A stretch of DNA of 64,000 bases from NCBI GenBank assembly GCA_010645155.1, contig JAAGOF010000300.1, forward strand, positions 1,446,832 through 1,510,831, given 5' to 3'. This DNA comes from Tigriopus japonicus. Its lineage: Eukaryota > Arthropoda > Copepoda > Harpacticoida > Harpacticidae. Each line of letters starts with the position of its first letter. The first letter of the stretch is position 1. A model generated the notes under the pieces. The model made no database searches and was not told the origin of the DNA. It saw only the letters and a program-made list of their open reading frames with translations. Both the position numbers and the translations under genes were made by a program. Shown one piece after another: positions 25,301-38,917 of this stretch.

Positions 25301-28300
25301 AATGAATCAGCCAAAATATTTATCTAGGCGATCGATCCATACAAGCCGCAGCCACTGTACTAATAACTGAGGGTGTCTGTAAATGTAGAACATTTCGCAA
25401 GGTCGACATACATTCAAAGCATTGCGTTATTCAAGGTGAGCCTTGTTTCAACTTTTTTTGGTCCTTAATTAGGTATTGTTGGCAAATCATAGAGTGAGAC
25501 TGACAGAAAACTGGATGAGGGTCGGAATACAAATGAAGCCTGAAAGTCATCCTCGTAATTATATCCTTGGTTACTCCCACAAAGCGTATGTGACGATCAT
25601 ATCAATAAAATAAGCCATGAATAATCCCAGAGTCACACATGATGAGAAAAAGAAGAGCTTCATCATTCACTGCAAAAACATTGCCAATGTTGGGATCCAC
25701 AACCAGAACTGATCCCAGTAATTGACATGTTTTAGAGAACTTTCAAAACATTTCCTGGAATCTGTTTTCTTAGCATGAATGTGTTTTTTCGAAGAGCGCT
25801 TTTGACCGAGATCTTAAATATTCAGATGAAGATATCAATGGTTATGGTAAAGGGACATTTACTACACAATCATGTCTTGGGAAATTTGGACATGATACTT
25901 TGACCTGGTTTTGATCATGATTTTTGTTGGCATTTCTCACCACTTTCAAATACACGTAGTTTGTCATTTGTTCACAATTTCTTACCTTCCTTGGCATATG
26001 TTATCGTGTGAAATCTAGTTTTGAATGACTTTGTTGGGATCTAAAACCAGTTAGAGTTGGTTGTTGCATAGTTGCAAGAAAATATGTCCGAAATGTGTTA
26101 CAACTTCTTATCTTACTTGTATTTTAATAATGATACTCGAAACTTTAAGCCAATTTATGATGTTAATTTCCAAAACCATTATGAAAACATCTGTGGAAAA
26201 TCGATTGAAACTGTCGACACTTTTTTAACATAAATAAAAGCAATTTTGATTACATACGTGGGGCAAAATTATTTTAATGAAGCGATAGTTTGAGTAAAAA
26301 ACGCGACTGGGAAGAGTTTGCCTTATCTTATCTGATATCCTGAATTGAGAAGCGTGTCGCAATAATGTTGTTTATAGATTTATAGATTAGAAATTGCACA
26401 AGAAAAGGATTTTCTTACATTAATCACCGATTCTTTTTGCCCAAACAAATCGAAATTGTGGCCCAGAAATAGAAAGTTATGCCCACTTCGTGCCAAGCAT
26501 TCTAAACCCCAATCAGTCGATTCTCATTTGGCCAATCCCCTGTTTACACCAGAACTGAGCCATTATAAAGCCCCCCACCAAAGTCCGCTTTAATTGGACT
26601 GTCTTTCATGATCAACCACCATCACAAGGTGCCTTTACACTGAAGCCATCTTGAGTTACACAATGCATGGTTTCGGAACCATCTCATCGGTCTTCCCGAA
26701 AAGGAGGCCTCACAATCATAATAAGTAGACAAAGTCAACTTACTACTGTATCCTTGAGAACCTAGTCGGTTGGTGCCCTCCTGATGGTCCTATGAGTACA
26801 CTTTTTCAGGGTCAGAGCTCAAGCCAACAGATGCCAGGGGGGGTAAGTCTATTTAAGGAAGTATAATGGCAAATTATACTGATTACCTGACATCCTTTGC
26901 TCCAATTTTGAGGGTACCTTGGTGATGCACTTTCATTATCTAGCTCAACTCAGGGATATCAACAAGGTGCCAGTGTCAATTTGAAGCCTAAGAATCTTCT
27001 TCAACAAGCATGGATTTAGCAAATGTCAAGTTTTCTTTTTATCACACCGTCGTCTCTCAACGACACCAACTGGTGTGAAAACATATGGAAAAGCGTTTGA
27101 CTAGTATGGATGTGCTCTGGCCTATCTTCTCTCTTTCCCTTCCGCACCCTCTGTCAAAACATTCAGATTTTGAAAAGACAGCGAGGGAATTAATGAATGA
27201 CCCATTCAAGTGGCGGAGGAATAGTATGTATCCACGTTCACTGCACTTCACAACATCAACAGCTGAACCACATATTTCAATTTCTTTTTTGAACTGTCGT
27301 CTTTGGCCAATTGTGATAAACTGGACTTCCTTGACGAGACTACAAAGGCCGATAAGAGTTGTGGGCAAAGTCTTCAAATATGGACTATTTGCTGCTTAAA
27401 TGAAACTGAAAGAGGGGAACGTTGTTATCAATTTGAGTCAATCTTGGGAGGCGTGTTTTCAAAGTGAAGAAATGGTGAGATTATAAAGAGAGAGAAAAAA
27501 TCAGGATCATTGTGAGGGTTGAAGTCTTCTTCAATATGTCACGGATGAGGGCCAAATCTCGTCGTGACTGAAGTGATGTAGAATATATGTGCAACTAATG
27601 CGCTGGAGTGTGCGATATCGATGACAGAGTTATGACAATATTGCGCAATGGACATCGTGGTAAACAAAATAGTATGTGTCAAGCCTTACCAAATTCAATC
27701 CTTCATGCGTAGAAAATTAGATGCTATCTTTCGTATTTGTCCATTGTAAGTGCAGTAATTCGAATAGCTCGAATATTCAAAAAACAAGTCAATTTGTCAG
27801 TGACCAGGGAGTATACTAGAGGAACGTTAATCTAACTCAATTTTGGCATAATAGATCTGTTCAAATTATTGTTGTTAGCAAGTGACCTAATAGGACACTC
27901 ATGTAGAAGGTTAATAAGCACAAAGAAGTTCAGATGAAGTATAGTCAAAATAACCATGCTCTTGTAAGAGTGGACAATAGGTACACGACACGTTTTGTGT
28001 CGAAGTTCGAGACAAACTTCGACATCCTGGATGAGCAGCCTCGCAACCTCTAGCGGAGAGCTCCTTACAAGCCAAAGGAAAAATTGAATCCGTGATTCTG
28101 AAGTTTACGATGTAAAATGTGTCGTGTAGCGGAGACTTAAATCTCAGCTCAATGTAGCTCCTACACAGCTGAAGTACTAGGACGTTCCTTTGGAATGGTT
28201 ATTTGACTATACTTCGCCCTACCCTCTTGGTGCCGTTAACATGTGACCTCCCATGTATAAATTTGGCATAGTCTTACCTGCCACCAATCATTGTTGGTCT

Positions 28301-28529
28301 TGTTGATGAGAAGGAGCACTTCCCTCTCCTTCATGAAGACTTTCTTGCCATCCTCGGCGGTGTACTCGAAGTCGAACACTACACTGACAAACTTTTGATC
28401 CTGCATCATCACACTCGACATGGAAGACGACGATGAGCCGAGTAATAATTTGTTCTTCTTATTAGTGCTGGTGCTGTTATTACCACTACTCGCCTGGCTT
28501 GAAAATACCAACGAGCCTTGCTTGTGCAT
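16371..28529 (-). CDS. SH3-WW-WW-PH-RhoGAP protein, ARHGAP12/27 type
   Basis: Nine exons in transcription order: 28529-28278, 24065-23700, 22743-22076, 20596-19192, 19126-19009, 18589-18414, 18338-18077, 17989-17355, 17276-16371. All junction phases agree; 1595 residues. It should stimulate GTP hydrolysis by Rho/Rac/Cdc42-type GTPases at membranes. SH3 (about 46-105) is split over exons 1-2 (VVFDFEYT, NNDWWQ, PFYAPAKYV). WW1 (about 898-935) reads TDWDEYEDASSGRKFYFNN then SWKPPRKPKGSS. A WW-like module follows (996-1050; YFYEENGNESCW, first Trp replaced by Tyr in DGYEL). PH is about 1141-1260. RhoGAP is about 1397-1592, with the arginine finger R1444 in GVYRQSGN and IPNLAIVFGPTL. Vertebrate relatives are 850-900 residues; here about 690 disordered Ser/Asn/Pro/Lys-rich residues lie between SH3 and WW1, including an Asn run. 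Start: ATG 28529 is the first in frame after an upstream TGA; a further 5' exon is possible. Confidence 0.92.
22151..22197 (-). repeat. Coding AAC trinucleotide repeat (poly-Asn)
   Basis: An AAC/AAT-rich run on the minus strand inside exon 3 of the RhoGAP gene. It encodes an Asn-rich tract with scattered Asp and Ser and keeps frame. Likely length-polymorphic. Confidence 0.75.
24949..25162. repeat. Long hairpin (about 105-bp arms, 5-base loop)
   Basis: Arms 24949-25053 and 25059-25162 fold on each other. The innermost 15 bp (GCCCTTTTGTGGTAA and its complement) is perfect around an AGCAA loop. The outer part, including TTTCAATTTTCA and AAAAGTTATG.CCTCTCAAA blocks, is imperfect. It lies in intron 1 of the RhoGAP gene, so transcription from either strand could give a dsRNA. 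It is most likely a MITE or fold-back transposon; I see no obvious target duplication. Confidence 0.75.
26509..26570 (+). promoter_or_regulatory. Promoter-like cluster: two CCAAT boxes and a TATAAAG
   Basis: CCAAT at 26509-26513 and 26532-26536, then TATAAAG at 26564-26570, all on the plus strand, antisense inside RhoGAP intron 1. Short open frames follow (an ATG at about 26628 gives 11 codons) but no recognisable product. Could be chance, a non-coding transcript, or the first exon of an unrecognised small gene. Confidence 0.3.
27936..28215. repeat. 280-bp fold-back element with nested inverted repeats
   Basis: Terminal arms 27936-27957 and 28195-28215 share GAAGTATAGTCAAA plus TAACCAT, with one extra base in the left arm. 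A second inverted pair, 27982-28002 and 28108-28128, lies inside, and a perfect 10-bp hairpin (TGTCGAAGTT, 27998-28024) sits within that. It has no coding capacity. Probable non-autonomous DNA element (MITE), placed just 60 bp downstream of the first RhoGAP exon's splice donor. Confidence 0.7.
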
Positions 28530-31500
28530 GTTGTTTCTGGCTTCCCACACGAAGCAATCCCAACAATCCCGATTTGGCCAAACACATAAGTAAAAGTGTG
28601 TCTTCCACACTCAATTAGGAGCTACAACTCTTCTCAGCTCTCTCTCTTTCTCTCCCACGAGCCAACGAGGGGATCTCGTTGGCGATTTCTCACTCATAAG
28701 GAACGACCAAATCCGATGTGGGTGTCACAACGAATCCGATCACTTGACTTGATCATTCAAACACACACAAAAAGCTTGACTTTTTCCAATTTTCGACCAG
28801 ACAGACGTTGTCGGTCTGCTCTGCTCCCCCAATTTTCCGACTGAGAGTAGTTTTGTAGCAATGACGTCGACAGACGTTTTCGGAATCGTTCGAGTTCGCT
28901 CGATCTTTTAGTGTTGGCAAAAGGGACGAGGACGCGCCGTTTCCAGGTTCAATGTTCCAGGTGAAGGGTCCGCCCGTTGTGGGTGAGTTCATTGAGATAC
29001 ATAATCATATTCCACCCTCTAGAAAGAACAAGAGCAAAGTATTAGTGTGATCAAATTTCCAAGAGACTGAAGCGGGGAATAGTGTTTGCTATAGGAAAAG
29101 GGGACGAACGCGTGACCTCGCTCAAAGAATCAATTGAAGTCAGTCAGGCAACAGTTGAAATGAGCCGGGTCAATCTGGGATTGCTCACTTGAAACACGAG
29201 AAATCTCGCCCTTTTGGGATGAAAGTGACCCACTTTTGCATCCGCTTGATTTATCGTGGAAACTAATGTGAAAGAGGAGGGATATTGTTTGGCAGGAGGA
29301 AATATATTCCGCAGATCATGGTAAAAGAAGACACAAATCTCTCTCTGGGTTGAGCTCGTAAGCCTTTGAAAAGGCAAAGAAAACGTTGATGAAAGGAATT
29401 TCTCTTGCCCCAAGTCAAAGATGTTGTTGTTGTTCATTTCTGCACTGCGAGCGAGTCCTCAATGCAATCGAGGCATTTATTACTCTTCACCTGGAGCATT
29501 TGGCGCTCTAGAAAAAATGTGTCTTGTCCGTTTAGCCCTTCAAGAGAGAAGTGCTCCACAAACTAACCCTTTCCAACTTAGATCTATGTCATCCGAAAAG
29601 GTTAATGGACAAGGGAAACACGGCACGTACAGGAAATGGGAACTGATTTCCGAATTTAGATACGAATCTCATTACCGGGAGTGCTTGTTAGCACACAAGT
29701 ACTTCGAAATCGACTTCGGAGCCCTGAGCCAAAAATAACGAAAGAAGCAGAATAAAAAAAATCCCATTCATTGCACGTGGTATTTTCGAGTCTTGGCATT
29801 TCAGCCTCGCCCAAACTCGAAGTCCATGAATGTCTGGTTGCCAAACCTTGAACTAAACTTTTTATTTAATCGTAAACTAGTCATGGGTTCGTTGGTTCGA
29901 ATCCCAGGCTGGCCGAATATCCAACACAAGCTATTTTAAATGAGCGAACTGAGGTCACTATCAAGGGTGACAAGGTAACAATCAATTCTCGCATCTGGTC
30001 CGAATTTCAGACTCGGACTCTGAAACAAACTTCTTTTAAAGAACCGGGTGGGAAACGACAGACAGATGAGAGGGAATGCTCTAACAATGTTTTGCAGTCG
30101 ACTCAAAAATCTGGAGCTTAGTAAACAACAATTGGTTCATCGTGTTCCCGTGACGATGAAGCCATAAGACAGACTTTTGTCACCTGATGAGCTCGATTCT
30201 AGACGAAATGGACGGTAATTTCTTTTGATAACTTGCCATATGGTCCTCGATAGTGACAAACTATGTTTTGCTAGGGTTGAAGAATCACTTGATGATGTAA
30301 CACTTGTTTTTTGGAACACGCTCAAAAACAATTCGAAAGTGAACTCGAAACTGCAATTCTCGAATAAACATGCTCAGATCAGGTTTTTCTTCAAGAAGGT
30401 GCCTCATTTTGCTTCGGCAGAGATAGATCTTGGTCTATTTGGCTTAGAGGCAATTTAGACAAATTCTGGTTCACAGATCCTAATCGAATTGCCTCCTCCA
30501 ACATCTTGAGCATTTCGGAATAGAAATCAACAAGATGAGAAACATCCTTAAGTGCTCCTTCCAATAAAGTTTTGAGAAAAAACGGACTGTTCTAGCAAAT
30601 CAACTTGGAATTACTGGATCCAGGGCTTTAAACCAATCAAACCCTCTGCGAGAAAAAAGCCATTTTGAAACCAACTTGACGGATAAAGAAGCCCCGCAAT
30701 TTGTCTTCCAATTTGGGACGAAGGATCTTTCACCTCTGTCACAGGGTTTGTTGTCGATATCCTCATTCGTTTGACAGAATTGGGCGTCATCTCTTATTGG
30801 ATATCGTCTTGAACAACCACCACCACCACCAAAACTACCACAATGACGGTAATTGATGGAAAGTTTTAAATTGCCGCGATTAAGAAAGTTTGAGTCACAT
30901 CAGAGGAAGAGGAGAAGGAATGCTTTATTTTTATCCTCAAACCCCTATTTGGCTCCGTTCTCACAAGTTCTTAAAAAGAAAGGTCATTCGTCGTGGAGGA
31001 ATTCTTGTTCATGATTGAAAACTCCAATGTTTCATTGCATAATCCGACATGCTTCTCGGTTTTCTTTGCTGCCCGACATCATCTGTTGATCGTGGCGACC
31101 TTGGCATGAATGAAAAAAGAGTTATCAAGATCGTGAAATTTCATTCCATTCATATAACTTGAAACCTCATCATGAGGATCGCTTTTTATTGACATCCAAG
31201 GCATTTCGGAACCTAATTTCGTGGCTTTTAAGGGTCCTTCTGGGCTCATAAAGGCTCAGGTGGAAGTCGTCGTGAATTGCTTCTGCATCTTGACAACTTG
31301 AAAATGGCAAAAGTTCACTCCAATCTTGACGACGGAAAGTGAAATGGAACAAGACGAGAGAGACGCACTAGAACCCTGTCTTTGCTCTACATGTAGTAGT
31401 GTAGTAGTTTTTGCTCCCATCCTCACGGATCCTCTGTCCATTCCTCAAATTTGTCTCCATGCGTTTTCAATTTCTGGTTTCTAATCCTGTTCAAGTTTCT

Positions 31501-34500
31501 GCTTCTCGTCAAAGTGAAAGTGCTTAGAATAAAGCAACTCTGTCTGTCTTTCTTTCTTTCCTTCTATTCGTCCGTCATTCCTGATGGAAACACTAAGACA
31601 GCAGCACCTTCATCGTCATGATCTGTCTCCGGTTTAAAGAATCCTCTTTGTCTTCTTTAGCTTTCAGACACATTTTGAGCAATATCAATTGGCCTTCGAC
31701 ACCAAAGGGAATACAGTGATCCACAAGGAGAGACATGTCACGTAGGGAAATCGTTTCTTGGTGTTGTTTGCATGACAAAAGTTCATGTGCTTGCTTGACG
31801 AGCAAATCCAAATGGAGTCATCCAAGCAAAGATGTTCGTTCTTTATCTCTTCTCTCCCTCCTTCAATGTACTGTATATAAGCGCTCTTTGGCACCGAAAA
31901 CAATGACACAGTCGTGTTCTCGTACTTGCATTGTGGTACGTACTGTACATTTAGGGAACAGTCCCCATGCAAGAGCCATAAAGTTCACGAGGAAGGTCTC
32001 TTTTGTGCTCTCTTTGATGCACTTGCTTGGAAATTTCGTGTGAGTCAAATTGGCCACCAGGATATGACTGATGATGACGACTCCTTCGTATATACAGTAC
32101 ATACGTACAGGCTTCATTGTCGTAGTACTGAATTCAACCAGGTATCAAACGGAGACAAGAAGAGCTCCTCAGGTATCAATTTATTTACAAGGAAGACACA
32201 TTGGCGTGGAATGGGAGCAATTGGGAGGTTGTACAACCAAAGTAATGAGGGTTAATACCAGGTTTCTTTGGGAACAGTGCCAAAAGAAACTTCTGTGTGC
32301 TTCTGTCTGTTTGTCTGTTAGACGGACTTCACATAAGGCATTCAAATGAGAGAATGAAACACCATCCAATTGCCACCAATGGACCTCAGGTGAATGGAGG
32401 GCAAGTGAGGCCTCGGGCTTCGAAGAATATGCTTTTGGACCGGGTTTAGAACAGATTAACAAGGATATCGAGGTCATTCGCATTTTAACTCGATGTAGCC
32501 CTTGGACAAAGCCAGTTTGATTTCAGTTTCAAATGGTGGACCAAAACTTTTCGGGTTACATATGCTTAATCAAAGCATCATAATTGTTGGACGATCGATA
32601 TTAGGCTAAATTTGCTTTTAGATCAACGTTTGTTACCACAACCGGAACTGAACAATGTGATTATTGCATCTCAGGATCTTGAATTAAAGTCTTTGATTGC
32701 TTTTGGGATCGGAGTACATAATCGGGAGCCGAGCTTTTGATCTATCACTAATTCTTAAGGAAGCTCACTCGAAAGGTCATCGTCATCATCGTCAGCGAGG
32801 AGCAATTTCAAATTCAATTCTTGTCCAATACGCAACAATAGCCGCGAGCAAAAAACCTTGCTCATTGGGCCGAAAAAACGAGGAAGTGTAGATACGTAGA
32901 GGTGTATTCGTAAAATTCATTCCATGCAACACTCTCCTTGTCTATCTACCCGTCAATCTTACTGCCAATGTATGTACTTCAGTCGCGAAGATAGTCAAGG
33001 TCAAATCAGAGCATTTCTAGTGATTAAACAAGCAGGCAGACCCACGAAGGAGGCTCGAATTCATTTTTAGATCATCTCACGAGCCATAAATTACGGGGAA
33101 ATGGGGAGGAAGCCAAATCGGACGAAGGCGACGCAAAACACCCACCAATAATACCTCCTCCATCGACCCCAAGACGAGATTGGTGACCTTAATTTTGCCA
33201 TAGATTCCGTTCAACAACAGATCTGTTGGATCGTGTCAAAAGGCAGGAAAAAACACTTCAAACAACCAAACGTGGAGGACGAACACAAAGAAGGAACCCT
33301 CAATCCAAGGTCTGTGGGCCACCTCCCATCTTTGTAATAATCATCACAAGAAAATGAGCATTTTATGCAGAGGAGAAATGACTTTGGGCAAAACCCATTG
33401 TTTCTGGAGATGAAATGAAATTCGAATGTCATCTTGGACATGTTCATGCGTCGTAAGATGGAAAGAGGAAACCGGGAGATGGACAACATAATTGATGAAT
33501 ATTTGAACACGTCCAATCTTGCAATGCTACAAAAGGTATCTTTGAAATTCTAAAAGGGATTTGAATACGGCATGCAAAGAAACAGAGAGGTTGGTTTTGA
33601 ACTTTGTGTTCCCCGTCCTTGGGTGGTGTGTCTGTTCAATTCTATTCCGTGCCACACCAAAAAGTTCAGACAAGGAGAATATCATAGAAAATATATGGAA
33701 CACCAGAGGGCGCTCCAAAATTAGGCTAGAGCATGCATATTGTTTCTCTACATATGGCGCTATTTTAGGGAATTTTTCAAAATAGCTTTTCATTTAATAT
33801 TGAGTTGCCATGAATCTAGTCCGAAATTTTGATGTTTTCGTTGTCGTAATTGAAGATTCAAGTCTGTTGTCGTCATTAGCGGCGCACAAAATGTGATACT
33901 TTCTTGGGACACATTATTCTTGACTCGTGAAACTTCGATCTCTCCATCGTCATTATCAAACTAGTCATCAACAACTTCCACCTTGCTTGAAAAGTTGATG
34001 AGGTGAATGGAAACTTTCAATTTCGCTTGAATAAATCCGAGAAGGAATCCGAGAAGGAATCCGTCGTCATTAAGTAACAGAATAATCAATTCCAGGCAAA
34101 CTCCTCCTCCTCTTCCAAAGTTTCAAGACAAAACCAGTGGGAATCGGCTTGAAATTCATACCTAATGTATGGGCAACCAACTTCCTCATCATCATCTCAG
34201 TGTCTCCGCACCAAAAAAAGGTTGACAGAACGAGAGGAGGCCAAAGTTTCCTCCCACGTTTATCGGATTCATATTGATGGATTGCGTGGCGATCCTTGAT
34301 TTCCAGCATCCTTCATTCAAGCATCGGAACAGACCCATTTCATCTCGTCACTGTCATCTTTCCAATCAGGCTCAAGCCCATAAAGTTGCTTTTCAAGATC
34401 AAGGCCATGTTGTACCATAAACGTCTCAACACTTAGCCTATGCTTCGTAAACACATCAACAATAATGCACTTGATATTGGACAAGTGATGAGCTCATGTT

Positions 34501-37500
34501 TATCCCCGATCTTGCGCTAACTTGCTCAAGGACGAAAATTCAATGATCCTACTAGTGTAGAAAGTAGGGGGACTGGATTTATTTTGCCAAGCTCGTAAAT
34601 TCTGCAGAACAAGCATATCATCTTAAGCATGAAATTCCTGGCATCTTTCGAGTCTGAAAGTCCAGGACAGATTTGAAATGCATCGGTAAAAAGGCGTTTT
34701 ATCCGGTCTTTAGGTAAAGGCCAATTTAAAAATGGAAGAAAGAATCAGCTAAAAGTAGAACTTGATTCGTAATCTCCATGTCCATCTTCGCATCCAGAAT
34801 TTTGAATGTGGAAGAAAATGAGGTTAACTTTCAGGATAAAATGGCAAGAGATAAGCTAGTTTTAATCTTTCTCTTAACAACGTAGAGCATCATGATTACA
34901 AGAGTACGCGCATGAGATTGATTGGTTCCACTTTGGATCCGTGTCTACAGAGTTCAAGCAATGAGCAATGCTTAAATGAAATAATTTCAAAAAAATGTAA
35001 ATTTGAACGTTATGTGAGATATTTTTCATCAACTTTTTCCCTTTCCGTTCGAACCTGATCACAAGTGGAACCAGTCAAACTCATGAAAGTACTCTTCCAA
35101 CAATAGTGCTCTACACTTGACCAGATTTTCCTTCTTTTTCCATATAAACTTGCTTTGTTCCGTCCAGTTTTAGCCGGAATATTTCATCGAAAGTATCTCC
35201 CAATTCATATACAACCGATTGGCCTAAAGGTTTGGTTTGACTCGGGCGAGAAAATTCATTTTGTCCTGACAAATTTTCCAGTTAAACAACTTTGACGAAT
35301 CAAAGCAAGCCATGCAAAACGACTTTGGCATGAAATGGTGGAGCGTCATCTCCAAGGACTTTTTGATCACACACTCGGGCTCCATTTTTGTGTCTAGCAT
35401 TCATTCAATGTTCACTACATAATCTCTTCCTTTATCTAGACCATTTGCCCAAGGAAGTGAGAAAAACCATATCCAAAACGCTAAATAAAGAAAAGGTCCA
35501 TTTTGAACTTCCTTGAGCAAGAACAAGGAATTGAGCCAAGTTCATCAAGGATCATTAGGGATCTCGTCGGTTTTGCACAATCAAGAGATCGTCGTCGTCG
35601 TCATCATCAACATCCAGAGATGATGGTGATGACGAAGTCTCAAGTTTGGCTCTCGTTAGTTCACCTTGAAAATGGCGCTCCTCTTTAGTGGTTCGTAGAA
35701 CCCAATTTCACCCATTTAAAAGCCCCCTCTTATCGCCAATTTTGTCTTGCTTCCTTCCTTGTTCCTCTTGGGTTGCATTGAGCCAGTCAATCGACCATCA
35801 TTGATTGAATACAATTTGTTCCAAAAAAAGCGACGTTGAGCCGTCCATTCAAGATTGATGGTTGATTCTTCCAAGGAGAGACAAAAATGACATTTCCTTT
35901 TAGTGATTCGGAAGCGAAATCAAAAATTAGAGCTGTCATCCTTCGTTTGCGAGTCAGCAGAGAGACTGAACGAAATAAAAAGAAATTCATGAAGTCACGG
36001 TTTATTTGGAAAATTGCAAATTAGCACAGAGGACGACGACTCGAACCACCCTCATGCATGACGACAAAGAGTCATGAACATTTGCCAAGAAGACGCAGAG
36101 ATCGAAGAAGACCTTGTCTTCTTTCCGTGTTTTAGTGCAGTTAGGCCATTGTTAGGATATACGTAGAAGTGTTCCTGAGAATCGGATTTTCATGCAAGAA
36201 ACACAGCCAATTGATTATCTTGGGAACACGATGTGAATTCCAATCGATGTCTTTCCCAATCCAACTCTTCAGATAAACCATGTGTGAAATTGGAACCCAT
36301 CGCAACCAAGATGACCCCTTGCCATCACAAATAACAAACTGTCGTCAACAACATCCGTGCCTTCCATTCATCAAAGACAAATGGAGGTTCAGGAAGAACT
36401 TGTCGCCCTCTACATAAACTCCAAAGGCAACGAGATGTGAAGCCTGAATACGAGTTCATTACTGTTCACTCAACGGGCTTCCAAGAACCACAATCCACAC
36501 TCTTGCTAGAGGCACTCACACGCACAGTAGTTGCACGTTTCTGAAATGCGGAAGTTCCGAACCAACAAAGATGGCCGAAGACAGTTCAGTTCACCTCGAG
36601 AACGCTCAAGTAATCAAGAGAAAAGAGGGTTGATTTTGTCAAGTTTGTTATGGTTGATTTGGTTGCGAGAATTGTGACATTTTGGGTTGTTTGATTGTTA
36701 TGCATGCGTTCTTGCCTTAATCCTTTCTGGATGGATTCAAACACGAATAGTTCAAGCACCTTGATTTTGCGCTTCTTCACTCAGAATGATTTTCTATGAC
36801 ACATTTATGTACAGAGATTGGCATCTCTATCAATTCCTAGGTGACAATTATTTACTAAATAAAACATCCGAGGGTCTAACGGTGGACAAAACTAAACTGT
36901 TTTATCTGATTGAATCAAATTAGTCAGGCATTGTTGGCGACGTAATTGGTCATTTTTTCATTTTAAAGAGAGTCATTTCCGCTTATCGCAACATTTAACT
37001 GATCTAGCCTTAATTTCAACAAATACAAATATTTCATTTGGGGTTAAAACAAGAAGCCTTGACCAAACATACCAAAAATGGCAATGGAAACAAATTTTTA
37101 CTAACGAGCCAACGCAAACCCTCATCATGAACGTCTGTCCCACAAAACAAAGATATTTGTAAAAGACTCCCGATATGAAGCCAGAAATGGATAGGGTATT
37201 CACATTTTTTTGTAAACTGTCAGGCAGATTGATTTCCGGCACTTGAAAAGCCACAAGTGATCTATTTCTGACCAAGACATTGTGGACTCCTTTTAGGGAC
37301 TGTTGTTGTCAATTCAGTGACATTTGAAAGGTTTGACTGTCTGCACGAATAGATCAAGACAGATAACACGAAAAAGCTTAGATCATGCACAACACAATAG
37401 TTCCCTGATAACTGCTTCTCATGGTATGGTACCATCGTAGGACCACATCGTTGTTTCTAGAGACGTGGTTGGTATTTGAGGAGTGATAACGAGTGATGTG

Positions 37501-37931
37501 GGCATTTGGCTTGAAACTCCATGAAATTCCGTGGAACCATCCCTTTCAATAAGATAGGACCCGCTCATAACTCATTGGATATTATGTAACATTCCCAAAG
37601 AAGCCTCAATAAATAATGGATACGGCTGAAAAGGTATCTCAGCATGATGCTGTGAAAGCCACAACAACCTCTTGTTTTGTTTGTCTTTATGTAATATGCA
37701 TGAAGCTAGCTAGCTCTGGTTCAACTTCGTCTATCTAGTTAACGATTGATGTGTCAGTCAGTTTTTTGGGTGGGCATCGGGGAAAAAGATGCCACGCAAA
37801 TGAGCAATCTGAGGAATGAGAAAACAACTCCCTTGACAGAAGTCACTTCAATCCTCGCATTTTCTTTTGATTGTTCTGACAGCATGGTGTGACATTTCAT
37901 TTCACCAACTTGAAGCACGATCTTCTCCGGA
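28530..37931. other. 9.4-kb stretch with no supportable gene
   Basis: Includes the RhoGAP 5' flank. The many short frames on both strands have no recognisable domains, no convincing splice structure and biased composition. A tRNA B-box-like GGTTCGAATCC occurs near 29894, but without a matching A box or acceptor stem. CT-rich and (ATC)n/(ACC)n microsatellites are scattered, for example near 30820 and 31545. Small exons or non-coding RNAs could be missed. Confidence 0.5.
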
Positions 37932-38354
37932 CACGGTGTTCCGATTGGTAATAGAAAGATCATATCAAAATACCCAAACACGAACACCACACTAGCGATT
38001 GCTTTAGAGGTAGAAGCTTCTAAAACTGCAGAATTTCAAATAGGTTTTGCTCTGAATTAAAAGATATTACAACTTTAATATTTTGTTCAAATTTCAAATT
38101 TTCCCGCAACTTTTGGGGTGAAAGGTTTCGTTCATTGAAGCGTTTGTCAACAGAGTGACCTCATTCGACACACAACTTCTTTCAATACGTCTAGTACCAG
38201 GAAGCGTTTCGCACCAAAGTTGACAAAATCTTAAAAACTAAAATGCAATTGCTCACTCCTCATTAAGATAATGAGTTGTTTTCATTTTTTGGGGGCTTTA
38301 TTTTTGAGAAGCCTGCTTTTGAGCGTTGTCCATCTCTCCCATTACAGTCACCTT
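37932..38354 (+). repeat. Left terminal inverted repeat of the 3.6-kb transposon
   Basis: 423 bp starting CACGGTG; inner end CAGTCACCTT. Exact counterpart at 41081-41503. Contains no long open frame. Confidence 0.92.
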
Positions 38355-38917
38355 CTATGTGTTTATTTACATTTTTCGTTTGATGTGCCGAAATTTGTAT
38401 ATTTAGACATTATACTTTGCGTGAAATGCTTTGCATTATTTGACAACATCCAGATGGAAAACGATAACCAAACAAGATCAATTTGAAATGATCCATTCTG
38501 AGAAATAAGCAAGGCTACTCTGGCAATGCTCATAATTTACTCCTTCCGGTCGTCCCAAATAGATCATTTGCCGTTTACATGTCTTGTTGGGATTGCTTTG
38601 GATGACAGCGAACCCAAAGAATGAATGGAAGATTCTGCCTATCCAAGAACATTCCAAACTCTCCAAACAACACATGGCTACTATAACCAAAAATGGAAAA
38701 AGACAAAAGGAAACCCCGGTTCCGTGCCAAACAGAGCACAATGGTTTTTGCCATGTAATAAAGTCATTCACTCGCATATCACTGACCTATGTTCAATCCA
38801 TTAACTTCTATAAATGCAGGTTGAAAATACATAACAGCTTTGACCAAAGAGACAGAACAACTGAGCTCAAGATTTATTCACGTTTTATTGAAATGAAAAG
38901 TGTAAGAGCGAGCGTCA

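Noticed and set aside
29890..29910. Possible tRNA gene (B-box-like GGTTCGAATCC)
   Set aside because: No A box, the T stem pairs poorly, and no acceptor stem can be formed; at best a SINE remnant.
31593..32483. Several overlapping frames on both strands in the 31.5-32.5 kb region
   Set aside because: No domains, no consistent splice sites, and frames overlap on both strands as expected by chance.
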